A DNA stretch of 64,000 nucleotides, from NCBI GenBank assembly GCA_947467145.1, contig CANIGJ010000008.1, forward strand, positions 54,523-118,522. The letters run 5' to 3'. A program made the translations under genes and the position numbers. The notes beneath the pieces were generated by a model. That model did no database searches, was not told the DNA's origin, and worked only from the letters and a program-made list of their open reading frames with translations. Source of the DNA: Rhodospirillaceae bacterium (lineage in GTDB: Bacteria > Pseudomonadota > Alphaproteobacteria > Rhodospirillales > UBA2165). Positions within the stretch are counted from its first letter, which is position 1; the number at the start of each line of letters is the position of its first letter. Below, piece after piece: positions 33,350 to 41,393 of the stretch.

Positions 33350-34609
33350 CTACTCCGCAGCTTTGCGCTCGCCAAGAACGCGGCGACAATAGCTGGGTCC
33401 GTCTTCATGATCTTCAATGAATGTGCCAACGCAGAGGAAATCGCGAAATGGACTGTCGGCATAATCGCGGACCAAGCCGGGTACCTCTCCGCCCTCCTCC
33501 ATTGTCTTGATTGCCTTCAGGAGAGTTTTGCGCACTTCGATGATCACGACGTCGGTCGAGCCGAGATGTTCGTGCGTGCGATCTTGAATTGGGCCGGGGC
33601 TTTCCATGGCGAAGCAATCGTGCGCGGGGAAATAATTCCCCATCCCGGTGAAACTCGAGTCCTTCTTCTGCTCCTCGCGATCTTGTAGATAGCGGTTGTC
33701 GGCGCGCCGAATGTGACGACGGTCAGACGCGACGTTTTCCGCGCGGAACTTCCTCAAAGCCTCCTTGTCGATTCCCGTCTCGCGGTAAAAGAACTCGAAG
33801 CTGCAATGACGGTGATCGTCGATAGGGACATACCAACGTCCCTGATAGCCCGATGCGGTGGACGTTGTCGGAACGGCCAGGTTCGGAAACACGTAATTGT
33901 TGACGCGGAGATATTTGCGACCGTTCGGCGCGTTATTCAGCGCATAAATGCGCGTACCGTACCCGGTATGCTCGATGTCGATCGACGGCGGCTCGATACC
34001 GCGCAGTGCCCGCACGTCGCTGCCCGAGCGGATGCTGACGTAACCGACCGGTAAACGATGCAAATAGGTCGTGTGCGCCGGATCGGTCGATGTTTCGAGC
34101 CCTTGCAGCCAATTGCTGTGCTGCACATTGCGAAAAACCAACCGGTTTTCCTCCGGCGCCGTGAGGAACAGCAACTCGGGAATGAGCGGCGCCTCGCCTT
34201 CGCCCATATAGGCCCAGATGGCCCCGCCGTGTTCCTGCACTGGATAGGCAGTATGGCGCACCTTGTGGCAGAATTTCTTATCCTCAGGCTCTCCAGGTTG
34301 GTCGATACACTTGCCTTCGCGGTCGAACAACCAGCCATGATAGAGACAGCGTAGCCCGCCGTTCTCGACGCGGCCGTACGACAAGTCCGTTCCGCGATGC
34401 GGACAATGCAAGCCGATAAGGCCGAGGCGATTTTCGTCGTCACGGAATAGGACGAGATCCTCGCTCAAGATGCGCAACGGCAGCGGCGCACCGCCAATCG
34501 GCATCTCTGCCTCCTCGGCGATCGGTTGCCAATAGCTGCGGAGCAACCGCCCCCCGGGCGTGCCCGGGCCGGTTTGGGTCAAAAGATCGTTCTGGGCTTG
34601 GGACAACAT
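33350..34609 (-). CDS. Rieske aromatic oxygenase alpha subunit, copy 2
   Basis: 419 residues, clearly paralogous to copies 1 and 3. Rieske ligands C69, H71, C88, H91 (HCPHRGTD here, with Pro for Ala) and the iron-site segment STDPAHTTYLHR are intact. The C-terminus DHEDGPSYCRRVLGERKAAE is nearly the same as copy 1. Differences from the other copies cluster just after the iron-ligand histidine (LPVGYVSIRSGSDV) and around residues 300-330, the expected substrate pocket. It follows its binding protein with TAAGGAG and 7 further bases. Confidence 0.92.
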   Translation of the reverse strand: MLSQAQNDLLTQTGPGTPGGRLLRSYWQPIAEEAEMPIGGAPLPLRILSEDLVLFRDDENRLGLIGLHCPHRGTDLSYGRVENGGLRCLYHGWLFDREGKCIDQPGEPEDKKFCHKVRHTAYPVQEHGGAIWAYMGEGEAPLIPELLFLTAPEENRLVFRNVQHSNWLQGLETSTDPAHTTYLHRLPVGYVSIRSGSDVRALRGIEPPSIDIEHTGYGTRIYALNNAPNGRKYLRVNNYVFPNLAVPTTSTASGYQGRWYVPIDDHRHCSFEFFYRETGIDKEALRKFRAENVASDRRHIRRADNRYLQDREEQKKDSSFTGMGNYFPAHDCFAMESPGPIQDRTHEHLGSTDVVIIEVRKTLLKAIKTMEEGGEVPGLVRDYADSPFRDFLCVGTFIEDHEDGPSYCRRVLGERKAAE

Positions 34610-34620
34610 CTACGGACTCC

Positions 34621-36156
34621 TTACTTCCAGACGAACTCGTGCGGACTGATCTGCGACGGCCGCAACTCGTTCGGCCTCAGAACTCCAACTTCCTTGGTCA
34701 TCGTGAAGACCTCGCGATTGGGCACCATGGCGTAAGCGAGGCCATTCTCCGTCAGGAAATCGAAAGCCTTGGCAGTAGCCTTGCGCCGCTCCGCGTCGTC
34801 CACGATTGTCGGAATGGGTGCGATGAGATTCTTAATCTCTCCCTCCATGCTCAGATACTCGCCGGTCTGGAAATGGCGCACGATTTGCGGTCCGACCGCG
34901 AACAGATTGCCGCCGCTCCATCCGAAATAGCCGATCTCGACTTCCCCGCCGTTCACCGATTTCTGGCGGTTCGAGGTATGGATGGCGCGCACATTCATGC
35001 GAATACCGATCTTGCGCACCATTCCCGAGATCGCGGTCGCATCATCCAGGTTATCGCGATACGCATTGATGGTGACGTCAAACCCATCCGCATAACCCGC
35101 TTCCACGAGGAGTTTGCGCGCCCCAGCCGGATCGTAGGCCGGCACTGGCGTCGTATAGCCGCATCCCAATTGCTCCTTCGAGCACAGGGCCTCCGTCGGT
35201 TCGATTCCTTTGGACAACTCGCCATAGACCGATTCGAGCAAAACAGTGCGGTCGATGGCCATCATGATCGCCTTACGCACGCGCGCATCGGCGAGCGGCT
35301 TCGCCTTGGGCCAGGCCGCCGTAGGGAACTGCATGAAGATATAGCCCAGGCGCGGCGGCGCCAGCATCACGACGAAGCGTCCCGTTTTCTGGAGTGCCAA
35401 GGCTTCCTCAACCGGCACGTCCACCACTACGTCGCTGCGATCGGCGAGCAGCGATGCGACCAAGACCCCAGAATCGTCGATGGGTTCCGAAATGATCCGT
35501 CCAATGGCGGGCGCGGGGCTGGTGGGGCCAGGCTTGAAGCCCGCATATTTCTCCGCGACGATGCCTGTGTTCTTATCCAGTTGCACAAGCCGGTAGGGAC
35601 CGGTGCCGATCGGACGTGCGCCGAATGCGCTCTTGTCGTCGAGGGGCTGATGCAGATGGCGCGGCAGCATCGGCGTGCCGAACGACAGCCAGGCCAGTCC
35701 ATCGGGAGAGCCTCCATCCGTACCGAGACGGACCTTAGTCGGCGAGAGCTTCTCGACGGACTTGAGCCAGCTCCAGTTTTGCTTGAAGCGCAGCCGAACC
35801 GCCGGATCGATGAGATAGTTGAGCGTATAGACCACATCGTCGGCCGAAAATTTCTGGCCGTCATGCCACGTCACATCGTCGCGCAACTCCAACTCGTACG
35901 TCTTGGCATCCGGCTGCGACCAGGATTTGACGAGTAATGGCGTGTACTGCCCCTTCGCCGGATCGAAGCCCAACAGATTGTTGAACACCGACGGCTCCCA
36001 GATATTCGAGAAGGAACTCGGGGCCAGATAACTATCCAGCGTCGATTGGCTGTTCTGCCCCGGGTAGCGCAGCGTGTCCTTGGATTTCTGCGCGAACGCC
36101 GGCGTCGCCAACGCAAGCGCGGCGGCCACACCGAGAAGAGCGAACCGGCGCATCAT
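34621..36156 (-). CDS. Family-5 extracytoplasmic solute-binding protein, copy 2
   Basis: About 511 residues with signal peptide 1-25 (ending AFAQ). The mature part opens KSKDTLRYPGQNSQSTLDSYLAPSSF, parallel to the other two copies. The ATG at 36156 overlaps the stop of the copy-3 Rieske gene by 4 bases (ATGATG layout), so translation is coupled; a long in-frame extension upstream is antisense-like shadow inside that Rieske gene and is not used. The C-terminal SQISPHEFVWK matches copy 1. Confidence 0.92.
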   Translation of the reverse strand: MMRRFALLGVAAALALATPAFAQKSKDTLRYPGQNSQSTLDSYLAPSSFSNIWEPSVFNNLLGFDPAKGQYTPLLVKSWSQPDAKTYELELRDDVTWHDGQKFSADDVVYTLNYLIDPAVRLRFKQNWSWLKSVEKLSPTKVRLGTDGGSPDGLAWLSFGTPMLPRHLHQPLDDKSAFGARPIGTGPYRLVQLDKNTGIVAEKYAGFKPGPTSPAPAIGRIISEPIDDSGVLVASLLADRSDVVVDVPVEEALALQKTGRFVVMLAPPRLGYIFMQFPTAAWPKAKPLADARVRKAIMMAIDRTVLLESVYGELSKGIEPTEALCSKEQLGCGYTTPVPAYDPAGARKLLVEAGYADGFDVTINAYRDNLDDATAISGMVRKIGIRMNVRAIHTSNRQKSVNGGEVEIGYFGWSGGNLFAVGPQIVRHFQTGEYLSMEGEIKNLIAPIPTIVDDAERRKATAKAFDFLTENGLAYAMVPNREVFTMTKEVGVLRPNELRPSQISPHEFVWK

Positions 36157-37421
36157 TCCGCCGCTTTCCGCTCGCCGAGAATCCGGCGGCAGAAGCTGGA
36201 ACCATCTTCGTCTTCGCCGATAAAGGACGAGAGGCAAACAAATTCTTCGAACGGATTTTCCGTCGTCTCGCGGATTCGCCAGGGTGCCTCGCCCGTCTCT
36301 TCCATTTGCTTGATGGCCTTCAGCAGCGCCTTGCGTATTTCGATGATGACGATATCGGTCGAACCCAGATGCTCGCGCGTGCGGTCCTGGATCGGGCCCT
36401 GGGTCTCGGCGGCGAAGCAATCGTGCGCCGGGAAATAGCGGCCCATGCCGGAGAAGTCGCCGTCGCCGTGCATGGATTCCCGATCCTGCAGGTAGCGATT
36501 CTCGAGGCGACGGGTGTGACGGTTGTCCGCCTCAACGTTCTCGGAGCGCAGCTTGCGCAGCGCGTCCTTATCCAGCGGCTCGGAATGGCGATAGAAAAAC
36601 TCGAAGTGCGAGTTGTTGTAATCGTCGATCGGCACGTTCCAGCGACCCTGATAACCCGCATCGCCGGTCGACGTGGTGGGAATCGCCACGCATGGATAGG
36701 CGTAATTGTTCACCCGCAAATATTTACCGCCCATAGGCGAGTTGTGCAGTGCGTAGATACGCGTGCCGTAGCTCACATGCTCGATATTGATCTTCGGTGG
36801 ATCGATGCCACGCAGCATGCGCGCATCGTTGCCGGCCGAGCGCACGCTGCGCGTGCCCGGCGCCAGGCGATGCAGATATGTGGTGTGAGCCGGATCGGTC
36901 GACCCCTCCAGGCTTTGCAGCCAGTTGCAGCGGCTGACGGAGCGCGCGACCCAACGATTCGGTTCGGGTGCGGTCAGGAATTGGAAGTCGGGGATCAGCG
37001 GTGCTTCGCCCTCGCCCATATAGGTCCAGATGCAGCCGCCGAATTCCTGCACCGGATAAGAGGTCTGGCGCACCTTGTGGCAGAACTTCTTGTCCTCGGG
37101 CTCCGCGGGCTGGTCGATGCACTTGCCCTCGATGTCGAACAGCCATCCATGATACAGGCAACGCAGGCCACCGTTCTCGACACGGCCGTAGGACAGGTCG
37201 GTGCCGCGATGCGCACAGTGCAGACCGATGAGGCCGAGACGTTCCTTATCGTCGCGGAACAGCACCAATTCCTCGCTCATGATCTTCACCGGCAGGGGTG
37301 CACTACCGATCGGGAATTCTTCGGACGTGACGAGCGGCTGCCAATAGCTGCGCATGAGCCTACCGCCGGGCGTGCCGGGGCCGGTCTGCGTGACAAGATC
37401 GTTCTGGGCTTTCGACAACAT
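36153..37421 (-). CDS. Rieske aromatic oxygenase alpha subunit, copy 3
   Basis: 422 residues starting MLSKAQND like copy 1. Rieske ligands C69, H71, C88, H91 are present, and D/H/H of the mononuclear iron site in GSTDPAHTTYLHR. The C-terminal tail (SSFIGEDEDGSSFCRRILGERKAAE) has drifted more than in copies 1 and 2. It follows the copy-3 binding protein with TAAGGAG and 7 bases. A longer in-frame extension to 37991 would run through the binding-protein gene in another frame and is rejected. Confidence 0.92.
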   Translation of the reverse strand: MLSKAQNDLVTQTGPGTPGGRLMRSYWQPLVTSEEFPIGSAPLPVKIMSEELVLFRDDKERLGLIGLHCAHRGTDLSYGRVENGGLRCLYHGWLFDIEGKCIDQPAEPEDKKFCHKVRQTSYPVQEFGGCIWTYMGEGEAPLIPDFQFLTAPEPNRWVARSVSRCNWLQSLEGSTDPAHTTYLHRLAPGTRSVRSAGNDARMLRGIDPPKINIEHVSYGTRIYALHNSPMGGKYLRVNNYAYPCVAIPTTSTGDAGYQGRWNVPIDDYNNSHFEFFYRHSEPLDKDALRKLRSENVEADNRHTRRLENRYLQDRESMHGDGDFSGMGRYFPAHDCFAAETQGPIQDRTREHLGSTDIVIIEIRKALLKAIKQMEETGEAPWRIRETTENPFEEFVCLSSFIGEDEDGSSFCRRILGERKAAE

Positions 37422-37432
37422 CGAACGTCTCC

Positions 37433-38971
37433 TTATTTCCAGGCGAACAAGTGCGGGCTGATCTGGGCAGCGCGCAGTTCGTTCGATGCGTTGATCCGCA
37501 CTTCCGGCGTCACGGTGAAAATCTCGCGGCGCGGCACCATGGCGAAGGCATAGGCCGTGTCGTTCAGATAATCGAACGCCTTGGCCGCCGCCTTGCGGCG
37601 ATCGGCATCGTTCAGAATCGTCGAAATGGGTGCCACCAATTTCTCCATTTCGGGGTCCTGATATTCGCCGATCTGGAAATGGCGCACGATCTGGGGCGCC
37701 ACCGAGAACATATTGCCGCCGCTCCAGCCGAAATAACCGACCTCGACTTCGCCGCTCTGCACCACCTTCAAACGCTGCGAACTGTGGATCGGTTTCACAC
37801 TCATACGCACGCCGATCTTGCGCAGCATGCCCGAGATGGCGGTCGCATCGGCGACGTTGTCGCGATAAGCCGTAATGGCGACATCGAAGCCATCGGGATA
37901 GCCGGCTTCGGCAATCAGCTTCTTCGCGCCTTCGGGATCGTAGGCCGGCACCATTTTCGTATAGCCGCAGCCGAGCTGTTCCTTGGAGCACAGCGCCTCG
38001 GTCGGCTGTAACTGCTTGGCGAGCGGTCCATACGAGACGTCGAGCAGGACCTTGCGATCGATGGCCATCGCGATCGCTTTGCGCACGCGCACATCCGACA
38101 GCGGTTTCGATTTGGCCCAGGCCGCGTTCGGGAATTGCAGGAAGATATAGCCGACGCGCGGCGGCGCCAGCAGGATATCGAACTTGCCGGTATCCTTGAG
38201 CGCGGTGGCTTCATTGATCGGCAGATCGACGACGATATCGGCCTTACCGGCGAGCAGCGACGCCGTCTGCGTGCCGTAATCTTCCATCGGTTCGGAAACG
38301 ACACGGCCGATCGAGGCTGCCGGCGTCATCGGGCCGGGCACGAAGCCCGCGTGTTTTTCGGCTGTGATGCCCGTGTTTTTATCGATCTTCACGATCTTAT
38401 ACGGCCCCGTCCCGACCGGGCGCGCACCGAAGGCTTCCTTGGCGCCGGGCAGCGGTTCATGCACATGCTTGGGATAGATCGGCGTGCCGAACGACAGCCA
38501 CATCAGTCCGTCGGGCACGGATTCGCCCGCGATCACGCGCACCTTGGTCGGCGACAGCTTCTCGACCGACTTGATCCAGGCCCAACTCGGCTTCAAGCGC
38601 AGGCGGACGCTCGGATCGATCAGATAGTTCAGCGTGTAGACGACATCGTCGGCCGTGAACTTCTGGCCATCGTGCCAGAACACGTCCTCGCGTAGCTCCA
38701 GCTCATAGGTCCGGTCGTTCGGCTGGGTCCAGCTTTTGACCAGCGCGGACACGTGCTGGCCCTTCGTCGGATCGAATCCCAGAAGGTTGTCGTAGACCGA
38801 CGGTTCCCACAGGTTGGCGAACGAACCGGGCGACAGATAGGTATCCAAGGTCGATTGCGCTTCCTGGATCGGATAGCGGAGCGTGTCCTTGGCCTTCTGT
38901 GCCATGGCGGGTGCCGCCATAATAAAAGTCATGGCTGCGAAGCCCGCGAGCCGCATCACGTTCCCAGACAT
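37433..38971 (-). CDS. Family-5 extracytoplasmic solute-binding protein, copy 3
   Basis: 512 residues, first gene of the seven-gene operon. Signal peptide 1-24 (ending AMAQ), mature start KAKDTLRYPIQEAQSTLDTYLSPGSFANLW. FTADDVVYTLNYLIDPSVRLRLKPSW and VRVRKAIAMAIDRKVLLDVSYGPL align with the other copies without gaps. GGGG lies a few bases before the ATG. The upstream 170 bases separate it from the divergent Mla-type ATPase and contain the operon promoter, which I could not place securely, and a short hairpin CCGCC-CTAA-GGCGG at 39030-39043. Confidence 0.92.
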   Translation of the reverse strand: MSGNVMRLAGFAAMTFIMAAPAMAQKAKDTLRYPIQEAQSTLDTYLSPGSFANLWEPSVYDNLLGFDPTKGQHVSALVKSWTQPNDRTYELELREDVFWHDGQKFTADDVVYTLNYLIDPSVRLRLKPSWAWIKSVEKLSPTKVRVIAGESVPDGLMWLSFGTPIYPKHVHEPLPGAKEAFGARPVGTGPYKIVKIDKNTGITAEKHAGFVPGPMTPAASIGRVVSEPMEDYGTQTASLLAGKADIVVDLPINEATALKDTGKFDILLAPPRVGYIFLQFPNAAWAKSKPLSDVRVRKAIAMAIDRKVLLDVSYGPLAKQLQPTEALCSKEQLGCGYTKMVPAYDPEGAKKLIAEAGYPDGFDVAITAYRDNVADATAISGMLRKIGVRMSVKPIHSSQRLKVVQSGEVEVGYFGWSGGNMFSVAPQIVRHFQIGEYQDPEMEKLVAPISTILNDADRRKAAAKAFDYLNDTAYAFAMVPRREIFTVTPEVRINASNELRAAQISPHLFAWK

Positions 38972-39129
38972 ATAGGCCCCAATTGGTTGGATACGTTTCT
39001 GTCTTTAATTTCGTTAACATAATCGCATTCCGCCCTAAGGCGGCCAAGCGCGGAAAATGAATAACTTTGGCCGGTCCAGCCGATGCAAAAACCGAAAAAA
39101 GGCGTTGGGCGAAGCCCCCCTGCTTCCGC

Positions 39130-39142
39130 TATAACCTCCCCG
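39130..39142 (+). promoter_or_regulatory. TATAAC -10 directly before Mla-type ATPase, leaderless candidate
   Basis: TATAAC at 39130-39135 ends 6 bases before the GTG at 39142, with no Shine-Dalgarno between. A transcript from this box would begin at the start codon itself. A TTGGGC at 39105-39110 is a possible -35, though the 19-base spacing is long. Confidence 0.35.
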
Positions 39143-39918
39143 TGAGCAGCACACCCAAAATCGAACTGCGCGGGGTCACCAAAAGCTTCGGCGACAACCA
39201 CGTCCTCAAGGGCGTGGACCTGGACGTCGGCGCCGGCCAATCGCTGGTCCTGATCGGCCCGTCGGCCTCGGGCAAGACCCTGATCCTCAAACTGATCCTC
39301 GGCCTGATGCGCGCCGACGGCGGCCAGATCCGCATCGACGGCGAGGACGTGACCGGCCTGATCGGCAAGGCCCGCGAACCCTATATCCGCCGCATGGGCA
39401 TGTTGTTCCAGCAATCGGCCCTGTTCGACAGCCAGACCGTCTGGGAAAACGTCGCTTTCCGCCTGCTCCAGGACAAAGGCCTGACACGCGCCCAGGCCAA
39501 GGCCCTGGCGCTCGATACGCTCGCCTCGGTCGGCATGACGCCGGATGTGGGCGAGTTGCTGCCGGCTGAGATTTCCGGCGGCATGCAGAAGCGCGTCGGC
39601 TTCGCCCGCGCCATCGCCAGCCGACCAGAAATCGTGCTACTCGACGAGCCGACCGCCGGGCTCGACCCCATCATGACCAACGTCATCAACGACCTGATCC
39701 TGGACAATGTCCGCCAACTCGGCGCCACCGCCGTCTCGGTGACCAGCGACCTGGAAGGTGCCCGCAAGACCGCGACCGACATCGCCATGATCTATGACGG
39801 CAAGATTGCCTGGCGCGGCCCGGTCGCCAGCCTCGACGATTCGGGCAATCCCTATGTCGATCAATTCGTCCACCATCGCGGCGACGGCCCGATCCAACTT
39901 GCCGAACGCGCCTTTTAG
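39142..39918 (+). CDS. MlaF-type ABC transporter ATP-binding protein
   Basis: 258 residues beginning at GTG. Walker A is GPSASGKTL (Ala instead of the usual Gly at the fourth position, still compatible with the P-loop), signature ISGGMQKRVGFARAIA and Walker B EIVLLDEPTAGLDP are typical of the Mla/Ttg2 phospholipid-transport ATPases. No permease (mlaE) or MCE protein (mlaD) lies beside it, so it must work with subunits encoded elsewhere. The upstream in-frame extension has no start signal and is not used. Confidence 0.87.
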   Translation: MSSTPKIELRGVTKSFGDNHVLKGVDLDVGAGQSLVLIGPSASGKTLILKLILGLMRADGGQIRIDGEDVTGLIGKAREPYIRRMGMLFQQSALFDSQTVWENVAFRLLQDKGLTRAQAKALALDTLASVGMTPDVGELLPAEISGGMQKRVGFARAIASRPEIVLLDEPTAGLDPIMTNVINDLILDNVRQLGATAVSVTSDLEGARKTATDIAMIYDGKIAWRGPVASLDDSGNPYVDQFVHHRGDGPIQLAERAF

Positions 39919-39987
39919 CTGCAAAACAGGGCCTGACGGTCGTGCCACACTTGCGGCCAAAAACCCTTGGTGCTAGCTGATAAGACC

Positions 39988-40764
39988 ATGAACGATCAGT
40001 GCCGTAGGCCGGTGATCGGCGTCCCGAGCAGCCGCATGTTGAACCCAGGCTCGCGGGTGCATGGCTATTCGACCGCCGAGCGCAACGTGATGTCGCTCCT
40101 CGAATATTGCGACTGCCTGCCGATCCAACTGCCCCCCATCGGCGACAAATGCGCCATCCAGCAAGTTCTCGGCATGCTCGACGGCATTTTGCTGCCGGGC
40201 GGACGAGCCAACGTTGAGCCCCATCATTATGGCGGCCCCGCCTTCCCCGAAGACGAGATCACCGATCCGGGGCGCGACGCCGTCGTGCTGAAACTGATCC
40301 CGGCCGCCATCGAAGCGGGCGTGCCGGTCTTCGGCATCTGCCGCGGCATCCAGGAAATGAACGTTGCGCTGGGCGGGACCCTGCATTACCGCGTCCATCT
40401 GCTCGAGGGCAAGATGGACCACCGCATGCAGCGGCGCGACGACAGCACCACCGAGCAACTCTTTGCGCTGCGCCATGGCGTGTCGCTCGAATCCGGTGGG
40501 ATGTTTTCCAAGCTCGCCGGCGGCCAGACCGAGGCCCGGGTGAATTCGCTGCACGGCCAGGGGATCGATCGCGTCGCAGCGGATTTGATCGTCGAGGCGA
40601 TCTCGGAAGACGGCATCATCGAAGGCGTGCGCGTCAACAGCGACGCCTTTGCCGTCGGCGTGCAGTGGCACGTCGAATACGAGCCGCAGAAGCACGAGCT
40701 CGGCGACGCGCTTTATAAAGAATTCGCCCGCGCCGTCACGGCACACGCCGCCAAGCGCGACTAA
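39988..40764 (+). CDS. Class I glutamine amidotransferase-like hydrolase (peptidase C26)
   Basis: 258 residues, gamma-glutamyl-gamma-aminobutyrate hydrolase (PuuD)-like. The GATase nucleophile elbow is FGICRGIQEMNVALGG, the catalytic His and Glu are in GVQWHVEYEP, and ILLPGGRANVEP forms the oxyanion region. Such enzymes cleave gamma-glutamyl amides. It is 69 bases downstream of the Mla-type ATPase and converges on the nitroreductase gene with a small GC hairpin (CGCGC-TTAGT-GCGCG) between. Natural substrate unknown. Confidence 0.88.
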   Translation: MNDQCRRPVIGVPSSRMLNPGSRVHGYSTAERNVMSLLEYCDCLPIQLPPIGDKCAIQQVLGMLDGILLPGGRANVEPHHYGGPAFPEDEITDPGRDAVVLKLIPAAIEAGVPVFGICRGIQEMNVALGGTLHYRVHLLEGKMDHRMQRRDDSTTEQLFALRHGVSLESGGMFSKLAGGQTEARVNSLHGQGIDRVAADLIVEAISEDGIIEGVRVNSDAFAVGVQWHVEYEPQKHELGDALYKEFARAVTAHAAKRD

Positions 40765-40771
40765 TGCGCGC

Positions 40772-41332
40772 TTAGTGCGCGTGGCTCCAGTTGCTCACGA
40801 TCTCTTGATCGGTCTGGCGTTTTTTCTCCGGCCCCATCGCGCCGATGCTGCCGACATAAATAAAGCCGACGATGTGATCCTTGGGATCGATGCCGAGCCC
40901 CTGTTTCACGATTGCGTCGTAAGCCGGCGCACCCGTTCGCCACAAGGACGCAAAGCCCGAACCGTGCAAGGCGAGCGTGAAGTTCTGCACGGCCGCACCG
41001 GCCGTCAGCAATTGTTCGACCTCGGGCGCGCCCGGCTTGATGGTCGCGACCGCGACAACAATAATGGGTGCCCGCAACGCCTTGGTCTTCTCGCGCTCGA
41101 TCATCGTCGCGTCGGCATCGGGCTGGCGGGCTTTAAGCGATTTCGCCATCAGTTCACCGAATTCCTTGCGCGCATCGCCCTCGATCTTCACGAAGCGGCA
41201 GGGCCGCAGCATCTTGTGATCGGGTGCGGATGCGGCCGCCGTAATCGCCGCGCTCAACAGCGCGTCCGACGGCGCCGGTTCGACCAGCTTCGCCGGCTCG
41301 CGGCGGGTTTTGATGATGTCGATAACGTCCAT
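40772..41332 (-). CDS. Nitroreductase family protein (YdjA-like)
   Basis: 186-residue FMN-dependent oxidoreductase. Start VIDIIKTRREPAKLVEPAPS and SAAITAAASAPDHKMLRPCRFVKIEGDARK carry the FMN-phosphate-contacting arginines and the short single-domain layout of the YdjA branch; GFASLWRTGAPAYD and HIVGFIYVGSIG complete the fold. It can reduce nitro groups or quinones, but the natural substrate is not predictable. Expressed leftward, 61 bases after the LLM gene, perhaps on the same message. Confidence 0.9.
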   Translation of the reverse strand: MDVIDIIKTRREPAKLVEPAPSDALLSAAITAAASAPDHKMLRPCRFVKIEGDARKEFGELMAKSLKARQPDADATMIEREKTKALRAPIIVVAVATIKPGAPEVEQLLTAGAAVQNFTLALHGSGFASLWRTGAPAYDAIVKQGLGIDPKDHIVGFIYVGSIGAMGPEKKRQTDQEIVSNWSHAH

Positions 41333-41393
41333 AACTTCTGCTCCTGTCTCACTGCCTCGTCGTTCAAGCGCGCGGGCGGCATCTCTTCTCGTT

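Noticed and set aside
34639..35937. Long plus-strand frame of 432 residues
   Set aside because: Antisense shadow of SBP copy 2; the same kind of frame appears opposite all three copies because their sequence is duplicated.
30538..37421. Possibility that one Rieske copy is a broken pseudogene
   Set aside because: All three keep full length, both Rieske His/Cys pairs, the iron-site Asp/His/His and clean stop codons.
36306..37553. Long plus-strand frame of 415 residues
   Set aside because: Antisense to Rieske copy 3 and the end of SBP copy 3; no domain pattern.
36157..37991. Extended starts giving a 599-residue SBP copy 2 and a 612-residue Rieske copy 3
   Set aside because: The extra N-terminal parts are out-of-frame readings of the upstream genes; signal peptide or conserved MLSKAQND start marks the true beginnings.
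38972..39141. Promoter or operator for the Rieske operon
   Set aside because: GTTAAC and a CCGCC/GGCGG hairpin are present, but no convincing -35/-10 pair or long dyad; left unplaced.
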